49,868 nt of DNA from an uncultured Muribaculaceae bacterium (GTDB lineage Bacteria; Bacteroidota; Bacteroidia; Bacteroidales; Muribaculaceae). Under the pieces are notes generated by a model. That model searched no databases and had not been told where the DNA came from. It was given only the letters and a program-made list of their open reading frames with translations. Below, in pieces: positions 35,152 to 43,985 of this stretch. Within the stretch, counting starts at the first letter, position 1. Every line of letters begins with the position of its first letter. The translations under genes and the position numbers were made by a program. The stretch spans positions 1 through 49,868 of the forward strand of contig CAMWRV010000016.1 of NCBI GenBank assembly GCA_947176745.1. The letters run 5' to 3'.

Positions 35152-35206
35152 AGTTCGGTTTTAGTTCGGTTTTGCATTTTCTGCCGACCCGAACTAAAAC
35201 CGAACT
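35152..35206 (-). terminator. Long hairpin terminator built from the CCGAAC repeat
   Basis: Arms AGTTCGGTTTTAGTTCGG (35152-35169) and CCGAACTAAAACCGAACT (35189-35206) are perfectly complementary over 18 bases with a 19-base loop. On the minus strand it is followed by CATTTTTTT, so it fits termination of the regulator gene ending at 35242. Same 18-mer as at 16386-16403. Confidence 0.8.
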
Positions 35207-35241
35207 TAGATTTTTCAATCCGCGTTAAATTTACAACCAAC

Positions 35242-36969
35242 TTATAATAACCATATTACACAGTCAAGAACTTCATTATCGTTTAGATTTTCAAAGATCT
35301 TTGACCTCAGCACCTGTCGTCTGGATGAAATACTCGTTTTGGCTCTTCCCAATAATGTGGAAATCTCTTTTGGGGTAAAATGACATCTGATAAGCATTGC
35401 AATCTCCATGGAATTTTTACTGAGGGGAGCATCAGCCAACGCATTCAGTGTGTTTATGAAATCGGGACTTGCTTCGGTTATGGCTTTCTCCAACTGTACC
35501 CAGATGTATTGCTCATCATCCTTTGAAAGACATCTGTTTTCAGAAAGAAGCTTTCTAAGTCTTAAATATACTTCGGATTGAGATATCTCCTTGTCAAGGA
35601 CAGGCATGTCGTGTTTCTGTTGTTCATATTTTGAGATGACCTTTTCTCTAAGGCTGTCTCTCAGGACTACAGTACCTGTGTCTTCTGTCGGGTTGTCCTT
35701 TATTATTTCTTTATATAGATAGTGATTCTTGATTTTTTCGAATTCGACAAGTGACGCGTTTAAACTGATCAGTTCCTTTTGTTTTCTGTTGCGGACAACG
35801 AAAGCAAGAGCCACGAAAGCAAAAAACAATGTCGAGATAATCCACAGCATTTTTTCTCTGGCTGTTTTTTCTTTCTCAGCTTTGATTCTTGCTTCATCAT
35901 GTTTCTGATAATTGAATTTGGAATTCTGGATAGCTGCGAACTCATTGGAATTGCGTTGCAGATACTCTTCTGTGAGACTCACATAATTCTGAATACGTTT
36001 ATATAAGGAGTCTTCTGACAATGTACGTATCAGTTCCGGTTTGAATATGATATTGTATCCATTTCTTACCAATCCCCGTGGCCCCCTCTCCTGTATAATC
36101 CGGTTAGCGAAAACAGTAGCTGAATCATATTTCTCTGCATTATAGTAAATCTCTGAGGCCACAGAGAGAGCCAGGGGTCTGAATTTTGGAACTATATTGT
36201 CCGGGATGTCACGAATCAGATTCAATGCGGAGTCTACAAGCTGCCTGTCAAGGTAGGTCTTGGCGATATACAGTTTCTCACGGTTTACGTAATCCGGATT
36301 ACAGTACATTGCAATCTTCAATGATTCACGGAAAAGACTGTCTGCCGTAATATAATCATGTTTATGCGCATAGACCATTCCTAACAACTCAAGATTGTAC
36401 ATTACATTTACCGAGTCTTTCATGGCATATTCAATGTCAAGGAGTTGTTTTATATAGATCGCAGCTTCGTCATAAAGCCTCAGGTCATCAAGCAGGCGCC
36501 CTGTCTGACTGAGTATATGACAGCGAAGCTTTCGGCTTTCTTCATTATTAGGAACAGCGTCGAGGGCTGTCTGGAAATAGCGGAGGGCCGTGGGCGAGTC
36601 GCCAAGGTCGGAGTAGACGCGGCCTCCGTAATACAACGCTTCGGGGTAGTGATCCGAGCCGGTGTGGTTTTCGTAATATGCGAGTGCGGTGCGAATCAGC
36701 GAGTCGGATGTGTGGCGAACGTATGCCTTGTCGGCGGCTTTGACGCGGAGAAGGGTAAAACGCGCACGGTCAGATTCCCGCATATCTTTCGTCCATGCGG
36801 TGTCGGCGGCGAGGCTGTCGAGGTATGCCACTGTCGTGGAGTCGGGATATTCGGAGATACGCTTCTCTGCTTCGGCGAAAACATCACCGTAGCTACCCCC
36901 TGAGCCGCAGGAGAATGCTACCACGGCAAGGAGCATGGCGATCAGCGGATGTGTATGGAGAGACTTCAT
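35242..36969 (-). CDS. Membrane-bound TPR regulator with C-terminal helix-turn-helix
   Basis: 575 residues. Lipobox-like VVAFSCGS (Cys21), TPR repeats to about 330 (ALYYGGRVYSDLGDSPTALRYFQTAL, LELLGMVYAHKHDYITADSLF), one membrane helix at about 373-391 (MLWIISTLFFAFVALAFVV), a charged cytoplasmic segment, and a C-terminal helix-turn-helix near 520-557 (MEIAMLIRCHFTPKEISTLLGRAKTSI-type pattern). It may control the adjacent protease/serpin genes, encoded downstream on the same strand. Composition changes sharply at about 36,560: the first 135 codons are GC-rich, the remainder AT-rich, so the gene looks mosaic. Confidence 0.82.
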   Translation of the reverse strand: MKSLHTHPLIAMLLAVVAFSCGSGGSYGDVFAEAEKRISEYPDSTTVAYLDSLAADTAWTKDMRESDRARFTLLRVKAADKAYVRHTSDSLIRTALAYYENHTGSDHYPEALYYGGRVYSDLGDSPTALRYFQTALDAVPNNEESRKLRCHILSQTGRLLDDLRLYDEAAIYIKQLLDIEYAMKDSVNVMYNLELLGMVYAHKHDYITADSLFRESLKIAMYCNPDYVNREKLYIAKTYLDRQLVDSALNLIRDIPDNIVPKFRPLALSVASEIYYNAEKYDSATVFANRIIQERGPRGLVRNGYNIIFKPELIRTLSEDSLYKRIQNYVSLTEEYLQRNSNEFAAIQNSKFNYQKHDEARIKAEKEKTAREKMLWIISTLFFAFVALAFVVRNRKQKELISLNASLVEFEKIKNHYLYKEIIKDNPTEDTGTVVLRDSLREKVISKYEQQKHDMPVLDKEISQSEVYLRLRKLLSENRCLSKDDEQYIWVQLEKAITEASPDFINTLNALADAPLSKNSMEIAMLIRCHFTPKEISTLLGRAKTSISSRRQVLRSKIFENLNDNEVLDCVIWLL

Positions 36970-36995
36970 TGTGTTCGTTTCAGATGTTTACACCG

Positions 36996-37003
36996 CAAAT
37001 ATA
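36996..37003 (-). promoter_or_regulatory. Putative -7 element of the regulator gene at 35242
   Basis: Minus strand TATATTTG, exact consensus, 27 bases before the ATG; TTGG lies near the -33 position. Confidence 0.5.
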
Positions 37004-37032
37004 ACACAAATTCCGCTAACTGCCAACCGCTG

Positions 37033-37069
37033 CGTCCGGCCCGGGAGCAGCGCCTCTCCGAGGCGTTGA
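37033..37069 (-). repeat. REP-like palindromic element, copy A (inverted)
   Basis: Complement of the unit seen in copies B and C: TCAACGCCTCGGAGAGGCG followed by CTGCTCCCGGGCCGG. The inner palindrome GCCTC-GGA-GAGGC carries compensating changes relative to the other copies (C for G on one side, G for C on the other). Confidence 0.8.
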
Positions 37070-37104
37070 CAAAAGCCACCTCTCAATTTCCCCCCACACA
37101 TTTT

Positions 37105-37137
37105 TCAACGGCTCGGAGAGCCGCAGCTCCCAGTCCG
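37105..37137 (+). repeat. REP-like palindromic element, copy B
   Basis: TCAACGGCTCGGAGAGCCG followed by CAGCTCCCAGTCCG; inner hairpin CGGCTC-GGA-GAGCCG. Confidence 0.8.
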
Positions 37138-37220
37138 TTCGCGTGCTCAATATCCTCGCGAAGCCCTCTGCGCCTCTGCGCCCTCCGCGTGAGGCCACAG
37201 AGTCGAAAACACGCACACCG

Positions 37221-37257
37221 TCAACGGCTCGGAGAGCCGCTGCTCCCGGGCCGGTCG
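37221..37257 (+). repeat. REP-like palindromic element, copy C
   Basis: TCAACGGCTCGGAGAGCCG followed by CTGCTCCCGGGCCGG. Between copies B and C lies a GC-rich stretch without a gene; the whole 36970-37401 interval holds no credible coding frame. Confidence 0.8.
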
Positions 37258-37332
37258 CGCGATCAGACATCACCGCAAGCCTCGCGCAAAACCTCTCGTG
37301 TGAAAACGCCGGTTTGAGCGTGCGGGATTATG

Positions 37333-37370
37333 CAACGGAGGGGATGCCCTTGCGGACATCCCCTCTGTTG
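37333..37370 (-). terminator. Hairpin downstream of secDF
   Basis: CAAC-GAGGGGATG pairs with CATCCCCTC-GTTG around a loop of about 10 bases; no T run on the minus strand, so termination strength is uncertain. Confidence 0.55.
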
Positions 37371-37401
37371 CTGAGTGTATGTACTATTATATTATACCGT
37401 A

Positions 37402-40371
37402 TTATTTGAAGCGGCGGTTGCCTTCGAGCACGGGCTTGCCGTCGGCCGAGGCAACGTTCTTCTTCGTGTTGCGGCGGATGATGTTGTAGGCGATCGGTGC
37501 CGCGCAGTAGAGCGAGCAGAAAGTTCCGACAACCACACCGAAGATCATCGCGAATGTGAACGAACGGATCGTGTCGCCACCGAGGAAGAAGATGCAGAGA
37601 AGCACGAGCAGAGTCGAGAACGATGTCATCACCGTACGGCTCAGTGTCGTGTTGAGCGACTTGTTGAAGGTCAGGAAGCGATCCTCTTTCGGATAGTCTT
37701 TCATCATCTCGCGGACACGGTCGAACACTACCACGGTGTCGTTGATCTGATAACCGATTATGGTCAGCACGGCTGCGATAAACGACTGGTCGATCTCCAT
37801 CGAGAAGGGAAGGAAGCCCCAGCAGACGGAGTAGAAGCCGATGATGAGGAATGCTGTCAGGGCAACAGCCGCGAGCGCGCCCACAGAGAAGGCGACGTTG
37901 CGGAAGCGGAGCAGGATGTAAAGGAACATGCAGACAAGCGCGATTCCGACAGCCCAGTATGCGTCACGCTTCATGTCGTCGGCCACCGAGGGACCCACTT
38001 TCTGGATCGAGAGGATACCGCGGCTCTCGTCGGCGATTGTGAACGCAGTCTTGTCCATCAGCTTGCCGCCGGTGGTAAGCTCGTTCTGCAGACCCTGATA
38101 GAGGAGGTCGGTGATCTCGTTCTCGATGCCTTCCGACTCGTCGTTGATCTTGTAGCTCGTCGAGATACGGAGCTTCGAGGGGTTGTCGATGGTGATGACC
38201 TGCACAGACACGGTCGGGTCGTTGGCTTTCTCCTGAAGAAGCTTCGTGAGATTCTGCTGCACGGCCTCACGGTCAACATCCTTCTCGAACTGCACCACAT
38301 AGTTGCGGCCACCCGAGAAGTCGATACCCTGGTTCATGCCGCGGATGGCGAGCGACGCTATGCCGACAACAACGAGGGCGAGCCATACGACCGACGCAGT
38401 CTTCCACTGGCCGAGGAAGTTGACCTTCGGGCTTGTGAGGAAGTTGCGGCTGATGCCGGTGGTGAATGTCATGCCTGCGTTGCGGCCGTTCTTGGTGATG
38501 AGGTCAAACGCTATGCGTGTCAGGAAGACTGCAGTGAAGAATGAGCAGACGATACCGATGATGAGCGTGGTGGCGAAGCCCTTGATCGGGCCTGAGCCGA
38601 AGATGAGAAGGATCACGCCGGTGATGACCGAAGTGAGGTTCGAGTCGAAGATGGCCGAGAAGGCGTTGCTGTAGCCCTCGGAGATGGCCTGACGGAGCTT
38701 CTTGCCGTTCTTGAGTTCCTCTTTGGTGCGCTCGAAGATAAGCACGTTGGCGTCGACCGCCATACCGAGCGCGAGCACGATACCGGCGATACCCGACAGT
38801 GTCAGCACGGCCTGGAGCGATGCGAGGATACCGAGCGTGAAGTAGAGGTTGAGGATCAGACCCACATTGGCCACCAGACCGGGAATCCAGCCGTAATAGA
38901 GCACCATGAGGATCATCAGCAGGGCGATCGCCACGATAAACGACACGAAGCCCATCTGGATTGCCTCGGCACCGAGGCTCGGGCCGATCACGTTGTTGCT
39001 GACCACATCGACGCGAGCCGACATCTTGCCCGACTTGAGCACGTTGGCGAGGTCATTGGCCTCTTCGGGAGTGAAGTTGCCGGTGATCTGCGAGCTGCCG
39101 CCGGTGATCTCGTTGTTGACGTTGGGGAAAGAGTATACGTTGTTGTCGAGCACGATGGCGATCGAGCGGCCGATGTTGTTGCGGGTGATGGTGGCCCACT
39201 CCTGCGCGCCGCGGTCGGTCATCTTCATATTGACCATGTTGCCCTGCATGTTGTCGTATTCGGAAGAGGCCGAGGTCACGGCGTCACCTTCGAGAGCTGC
39301 GTCACCCTTGAGGGCCACAAGCTCCCAGTATGAGTCGGTGAGGTTCTCGCCGTTGGCTTTCTTGAGCACATTCCCTTTCTCGTCGGTGCGGGGGAACTCG
39401 GCAGGCTTCACGCTCCAGGCCAGAGTCAGGTCGGAGGGAAGAATTCTCTTGGCGAGCTCACTGCTCATGATCGAGTCAACAAGAGCCTTGTTCGACGGGG
39501 TCACCATGCCGACAACCGGGCTGCCGTTGCGCTGCACTCCGCCGAGAAGAGCGAAGAGGTTGACACGGTTCACTGTGTCTTGTGCGGCATACTGTGTGGC
39601 GAAGTTCTGGAGGTCGCCGAGAATCTCATTATAGTTGTAGACCTCGAAGAACTCAAGGTTTGCGCTCGATTTGAGAAGGTCGGTCACACGTTCGGGCTCC
39701 TTCACGCCGGGAAGTTCAAGAAGGATCTGGCCCTTCTTGTCCTGAAGCTTCTGGATGTTGGGAGCCACGACACCGAACTGGTCGATACGGGTGCGGAATA
39801 TGTTGAACGCCGCGTCGACCTGGCTGTCGACCTGCTTGTTGAGCGCGTCGATCACCTCGGCGTTCGAGGCATTGCTCTTGAGCTGACCCATATATTCACC
39901 CTCGCGGATGAAAAGACCCGACATGACGCCCGGCTGGATATAGCTGCCCACCTTTGCGATGAAATCGGCGTCGCTCGGCTTCACACCGGCCTCCTGAGCC
40001 TTCTTGATGGCGACGTTGATCTGGGCGAGCTGCGCGTCGCCCGACGCGTACTGGCGGAGCATGTCGGGAACCGACACCTCAAGCACCACGTTCATACCAC
40101 CCTTGAGGTCAAGGCCGAGACCCACCTCCATCTTGCGCACCTGGTTGTAGGTGTAACCAAGATACACTTTCTCTTTGTCGATCGAATCGTTGAATTGCTT
40201 CAGACTCTGTTTGTAGGCATCATTGGTCTCGTCTGTAGTCTTCGACATTTTGGCCGCGAACTCACGCGCCTCGTTCTCGTAGTGACGGGTCACGAACGAG
40301 AATGAGATGTAGAATCCGCATATCAAAACCAACAGAATTGCAATGGTGCTGATAAACCCTTTGTTCTGCAT
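37402..40371 (-). CDS. secDF: Protein translocase subunit SecDF (fused)
   Basis: Inner-membrane proton-driven helper of the Sec translocase that pulls exported proteins into the periplasm. 989 residues joining SecD (1 to about 650) and SecF: first membrane helix STIAILLVLICGFYISF, the SecD signature GLDLKGGMNVVLEV, the large periplasmic P1 region, GEAIQMGFVS-type helices with LALGMAVDANVLIFERTKEEL, then the SecF half with GIDFSGGRNYVVQF and IIGYQINDTVVVFDRVRE. The fusion is normal in Bacteroidota. The long plus-strand open frames over it are composition artefacts. Its own promoter lies about 135 bases upstream. Confidence 0.97.
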   Translation of the reverse strand: MQNKGFISTIAILLVLICGFYISFSFVTRHYENEAREFAAKMSKTTDETNDAYKQSLKQFNDSIDKEKVYLGYTYNQVRKMEVGLGLDLKGGMNVVLEVSVPDMLRQYASGDAQLAQINVAIKKAQEAGVKPSDADFIAKVGSYIQPGVMSGLFIREGEYMGQLKSNASNAEVIDALNKQVDSQVDAAFNIFRTRIDQFGVVAPNIQKLQDKKGQILLELPGVKEPERVTDLLKSSANLEFFEVYNYNEILGDLQNFATQYAAQDTVNRVNLFALLGGVQRNGSPVVGMVTPSNKALVDSIMSSELAKRILPSDLTLAWSVKPAEFPRTDEKGNVLKKANGENLTDSYWELVALKGDAALEGDAVTSASSEYDNMQGNMVNMKMTDRGAQEWATITRNNIGRSIAIVLDNNVYSFPNVNNEITGGSSQITGNFTPEEANDLANVLKSGKMSARVDVVSNNVIGPSLGAEAIQMGFVSFIVAIALLMILMVLYYGWIPGLVANVGLILNLYFTLGILASLQAVLTLSGIAGIVLALGMAVDANVLIFERTKEELKNGKKLRQAISEGYSNAFSAIFDSNLTSVITGVILLIFGSGPIKGFATTLIIGIVCSFFTAVFLTRIAFDLITKNGRNAGMTFTTGISRNFLTSPKVNFLGQWKTASVVWLALVVVGIASLAIRGMNQGIDFSGGRNYVVQFEKDVDREAVQQNLTKLLQEKANDPTVSVQVITIDNPSKLRISTSYKINDESEGIENEITDLLYQGLQNELTTGGKLMDKTAFTIADESRGILSIQKVGPSVADDMKRDAYWAVGIALVCMFLYILLRFRNVAFSVGALAAVALTAFLIIGFYSVCWGFLPFSMEIDQSFIAAVLTIIGYQINDTVVVFDRVREMMKDYPKEDRFLTFNKSLNTTLSRTVMTSFSTLLVLLCIFFLGGDTIRSFTFAMIFGVVVGTFCSLYCAAPIAYNIIRRNTKKNVASADGKPVLEGNRRFK

Positions 40372-40505
40372 TTTGTTTTGTTGTTATTTTATTTATTAAT
40401 TTTCATGTAGGTCAGTCGGCCCGGGAGCTGTTTCCGCCGCCGGAAAGCAGACGCCCGGCAACGCCGGAAGCAACCGTCGGGGAGGCGGTATACTCTTTCA
40501 GCTTG

Positions 40506-40540
40506 CAAATATACCTCTTTTTTTTGATGTTTCTACAAAA
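40506..40540 (-). promoter_or_regulatory. secDF promoter
   Basis: Minus strand TTTTG at 40536-40540, 22 bases, TATATTTG at 40506-40513; leader of about 125 bases. Confidence 0.6.
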
Positions 40541-40589
40541 GAACATTACATTTTTAGTTTTTGAGAGCGAAATTATGGATTATTTTGCT

Positions 40590-40597
40590 TATTTTTG
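40590..40597 (+). promoter_or_regulatory. Putative -7 element of the Ig-like lipoprotein gene
   Basis: TATTTTTG, exact consensus, 27 bases before the ATG; no well-spaced -33 box. Confidence 0.45.
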
Positions 40598-40624
40598 GTG
40601 ATTATTTATGAGCAGTGAGTCATA

Positions 40625-42619
40625 ATGCAGTATAAAAAAAGATTTACCGGCGCGGCGGCACGCCGCGTGTCATACGTTCTGACAGCCGTAGCGGCCATGC
40701 TTTGGGCCGCCTCCTGCGCCAACATCGGCACTCCCTCGGGAGGCCCGCGCGACGAGGACCCTCCGCGGTTTCTTTCGGCCAATCCCCCGTCGGGCTCGCT
40801 CAATGTGACGCGCGAGAGGATGACCCTGAACTTCGACGAGCTTATAAACGTGAAAGACGCCTTCCAGAAGGTGGTGGTCTCTCCCGTATCCGGTTCCACG
40901 CCACGTGTGACCTCGCAGGGACGCCGTGTCAACATCGAGTTCGACTCGCTCGCGCCCAATACCACCTATACGGTCGATTTCGCCGACGCCATCGAAGACA
41001 ACAACGAGGGGAACAAGCTGCAGGGCTTCACCTACACCTTCTCGACAGGCCCGGTGCTCGACTCGCTGCGCGTGTCGGGCCGTGTGCTCGCCGCCCGCAA
41101 TCTTGAGCCGCAGCAGAGCATGCTTGTCGGCGTACACTCCGACATGGCCGACTCCGCCTTCACGAGCAAGCGGTTTCTGCGCGTGGCCAAGACCGACGAC
41201 CGCGGGCGGTTCACGATCCGGGGACTCGCCCCCGGCAAGTACCGCGTCTTCGCGCTCGGCGACATGGACAACGACTACGCCTATTCGTCGCCCGAGGAGG
41301 ATCTGGCTTTCTGCGATTTCACCGTTGAGCCTTATTCGGAGAGGGTGACAGCCCTCGATTCGGTCTACGATCCTCTGACAGGCCGGCTCGACACCGTCAG
41401 GGAGCGGACACGCACCATGTTTCTTCCCAACGACATCGTGCTCCGATCCTTCAATTCGGGCGTGCGCCAGCAGTATCTGTCGAAATATGAACGCATCGAC
41501 TCCACGCGCGTGTTCATTAAGTTCAACACGCGTGCCGACTCGCTGCCGGAACTGTCGGTGATCGGGCATCCCGATATCGGCCGCATCGGCACACTGGAGG
41601 CATCTGCCTCGCTCGACTCGCTTGTGTGGTGGCTCACTCCGGAGCTTATGCGCGAGGACTCCCTGCGCATCGTGGCGCGATACACCCGTTCGGACCAGAA
41701 TCTTGTGAAATCACACGTGGCCGACACTCTGTCGTTCTTCACAAGAAAGCTGCCGGCCCCGAAAAAGAAAGCCAAGAAAGTCCGCATATCATATGCCGAC
41801 TCGATCGCCGCGATCACCGCTGCCTTCAAGATGCTCGGTTCGTCGACGCAGGATGTACACCTGCCTCTCCTGTTCGAGACTCCGGCTCCGCTCGCCACGT
41901 TCGACACCCGGGCCGTCAGGCTGTCGGTCATGGCGGATTCGGTCTATGTGCCTGTGTCAGGCGAGTTCTCGCTCGAACGGCCTGACTCGCTCCAGCCCCG
42001 CCGGTTCTCGCTCGACTATCCGTGGGAATACGGCGGAAAATACCGTCTTGAGATCGACTCGCTTGCCGCCGCCGACATCTACGGCAAACCGACCCTGCCT
42101 CTGCGCCATGACTTCACGGTGAAGCAGACGGGCGACTATTGCTCGGTTCTTTTCCACGTGACAGGGCTCGACAGCGCGATTCCGGCATTTGTCGAACTGC
42201 TCAACAGCAGCGACGCCGTGCAGCGCACGTCGCGGCTCGACAGCGGCGACGCATTCTTTCCTTTCCTGACGCCGGGCAAATATTATGCCCGCATCGTGCT
42301 CGACCTTAACGGCAACGGCGAGTACGACACGGGCAATTACGCTCTCGGGCTTCAGCCCGAACCTGTGTATTATTATCCCAAGGCGATCAATGTGAAGAAG
42401 AACTGGGACAAGGAGGAGAACTGGGCGCTTTTCGACACCCCGCTCGACATGATGAAGCCGGCGGCCATCACCAAAAACAAGCCTGCGACCGACAAGCGCA
42501 ACCGCAATCAGAAGAACCAGACGGAAGAGGAGGATGATGAGGAGATCTTCGATCCGACCCGCAATCCGTTCGATCCCAACGACCGGGGCACGCGCCGTTC
42601 CACGGCGGGAAGCTACTGA
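40625..42619 (+). CDS. Ig-like (Big_5) domain lipoprotein
   Basis: 664 residues. Lipobox AASC followed by ANIGTPSGGPRDEDPP, a start seen throughout Bacteroidota for this family. Residues about 45-140 form a bacterial Ig-like Big_5 domain (PPRFLSANPPSGSLNV...INFDEL-like pattern, then NTTYTVDFADAIEDNNEGN and FTYTFSTG). A carboxypeptidase-regulatory-like fold follows (GRFTIRGLAPGKYRVFALGDMDND), more beta-rich domains, and a second such module (LTPGKYYARIVLDLNGNGEYDTG); the C-terminus is charged and low-complexity. Probably an envelope structural or assembly protein; exact role unknown. It converges on the next gene with 11 bases between the stops. Confidence 0.87.
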   Translation: MQYKKRFTGAAARRVSYVLTAVAAMLWAASCANIGTPSGGPRDEDPPRFLSANPPSGSLNVTRERMTLNFDELINVKDAFQKVVVSPVSGSTPRVTSQGRRVNIEFDSLAPNTTYTVDFADAIEDNNEGNKLQGFTYTFSTGPVLDSLRVSGRVLAARNLEPQQSMLVGVHSDMADSAFTSKRFLRVAKTDDRGRFTIRGLAPGKYRVFALGDMDNDYAYSSPEEDLAFCDFTVEPYSERVTALDSVYDPLTGRLDTVRERTRTMFLPNDIVLRSFNSGVRQQYLSKYERIDSTRVFIKFNTRADSLPELSVIGHPDIGRIGTLEASASLDSLVWWLTPELMREDSLRIVARYTRSDQNLVKSHVADTLSFFTRKLPAPKKKAKKVRISYADSIAAITAAFKMLGSSTQDVHLPLLFETPAPLATFDTRAVRLSVMADSVYVPVSGEFSLERPDSLQPRRFSLDYPWEYGGKYRLEIDSLAAADIYGKPTLPLRHDFTVKQTGDYCSVLFHVTGLDSAIPAFVELLNSSDAVQRTSRLDSGDAFFPFLTPGKYYARIVLDLNGNGEYDTGNYALGLQPEPVYYYPKAINVKKNWDKEENWALFDTPLDMMKPAAITKNKPATDKRNRNQKNQTEEEDDEEIFDPTRNPFDPNDRGTRRSTAGSY

Positions 42620-42630
42620 TCGGATATACG

Positions 42631-43677
42631 TCAGAGGGTCACTTTCTTTCCGTTTCTGATATAGACGGCACCCTTGCGCGGCTCGCGGATCTCAATGCCG
42701 TTGAGATCGTATGTGCGACCGTCGCCCGGCTCGTCATCGCTCACAACCGTGCCGACTCCTGCATGCTCGAATGTCTCGCCGTCGAATCTGTAAAGACCGC
42801 CGTAAGCAAGAGTCACCCAGACGGTGTCGCCGTCGGGAAGTATCGTCGTGATATAGTCAGAATCGAAACCGGTGTCGCATCTGAACGAACGGTAAGCATT
42901 TCCGGTTCCGCTCACAAGTGTATTGCCGCCGGCAAACCACACATTGCCGTCGGCTGCCGCCACGGCTGTGCACTTGCGGGGCAACGCGCTTATCGGGTGT
43001 TCGAGAAACGACACAACGCCGTTGTCGCAACGGAACATGCCGCTCTCCGTTGCCAGAAGAAGTGTCCCCTCGCCGGTGCAGCACATGTCGTATACGTTTT
43101 CTGTGAAATCCGCCACATAGCTGAGAGTTCCCCCGGTCGACACATAGCCGAGCCTTCCGCCGGCGACATTTGTGTCGACTCCGAACCAGAGAGTGCCTGT
43201 CGCGCCATCGAACGCCAGCGCGTCAAACTGATAGTAAGAGGCCAGCGGATATGCGCTCTCATACGTTTCCCAACTGCTGCCGTCGTAGGCATACAGGCAC
43301 TGCGAGGCTCCGGTCCAGAGGCGGTCGGCGCAGATCATTCTTGACACATTCTGCATTTCGACTCCTGAAAGCGGAGTGAACGAACTCCCGTCGAACGTGG
43401 CGGTTTCCGCACCGGCCGCGCCGCCGACATAGACAGACCCGTCGGAAGAAACCGCAACGGCGGTCAGATTCGCATACCGGTCGGATGAGAACGCCAGTTC
43501 CTCTCCCGATTTCTTGTCATGGCGCACAAGCCCCTCGCCAGTAGCCATCCACACATAATCCGAATCGAGCGCGGCATTACGGAACATGACCTGCCCGGCG
43601 TCATCGGCCACTGCATCTGCGACACCGGCACCCGCCAGCACCGCCACAAACATCATTTTGATAAGTTTCTCTTTCAT
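42631..43677 (-). CDS. Exported beta-propeller protein with short C-terminal tail
   Basis: 348 residues from the ATG at 43677. Signal peptide MKEKLIKMMFVAVLAGAGVADAVA, then blades of the regulator-propeller type (DSDYVWMATGEGLVRHDKKSG, ANLTAVAVSSDGSVYVGGAAG, GTLWFGVDTN, DGNVWFAGGNTLV, DTVWVTLAYGGLYRFDG). It ends with TYDLNGIEIREP..GAVYIRNGKKVTL, a short tail common to exported proteins of this bacterial group and possibly a sorting signal. Unlike hybrid two-component proteins, it has no kinase part. The frame to 43704 is rejected: it would begin within the promoter. Divergent from the TPR-HTH regulator gene at 43986. Confidence 0.8.
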   Translation of the reverse strand: MKEKLIKMMFVAVLAGAGVADAVADDAGQVMFRNAALDSDYVWMATGEGLVRHDKKSGEELAFSSDRYANLTAVAVSSDGSVYVGGAAGAETATFDGSSFTPLSGVEMQNVSRMICADRLWTGASQCLYAYDGSSWETYESAYPLASYYQFDALAFDGATGTLWFGVDTNVAGGRLGYVSTGGTLSYVADFTENVYDMCCTGEGTLLLATESGMFRCDNGVVSFLEHPISALPRKCTAVAAADGNVWFAGGNTLVSGTGNAYRSFRCDTGFDSDYITTILPDGDTVWVTLAYGGLYRFDGETFEHAGVGTVVSDDEPGDGRTYDLNGIEIREPRKGAVYIRNGKKVTL

Positions 43678-43701
43678 ATCGCTAAATTTTGTCATCTTTT
43701 G

Positions 43702-43732
43702 CAAATGTAATTAAAATTAATCGTTATGCAAA
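43702..43732 (-). promoter_or_regulatory. Promoter of the beta-propeller gene
   Basis: Minus strand TTTG at 43729-43732, 19 bases, TACATTTG at 43702-43709; start near 43695, 18 bases before the ATG. Confidence 0.7.
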
Positions 43733-43904
43733 AAACGACATAAAATCAACAAAACAGACAGTTTGCAAATATTTGCCTATTGCAGTTCATCAAGGATCTC
43801 CGCGACGCTTTGTCAGACATTATAGGCACACACCATCTTGAAGAATCGAATGATGTAGACGGCAAGTAGACAGCGGCGCGGCTACGGGATACGATAAAAA
43901 CAAC

Positions 43905-43912
43905 TATTTTTG
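43905..43912 (+). promoter_or_regulatory. Putative -7 element of the regulator gene at 43986
   Basis: TATTTTTG, exact consensus, 73 bases before the ATG. The 43733-43904 stretch between the divergent promoters holds no gene that I can support. Confidence 0.5.
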
Positions 43913-43985
43913 CAGGAGTATCCGAAGCATACACCATGAACAAATGGAAAATGTGACGCATTTCGGATAGCGCGACTTTACTGAT

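Noticed and set aside
37375..38544. 389-codon plus-strand open frame over secDF
   Set aside because: Fully antisense to a well-conserved SecF region; composition (Glu/Val/Asp/His-rich) is that of a shadow frame.
43746..43961. Minus-strand open frame of 71 codons between divergent genes
   Set aside because: No recognisable motif, and it lies opposite the -7 element of the gene at 43986.
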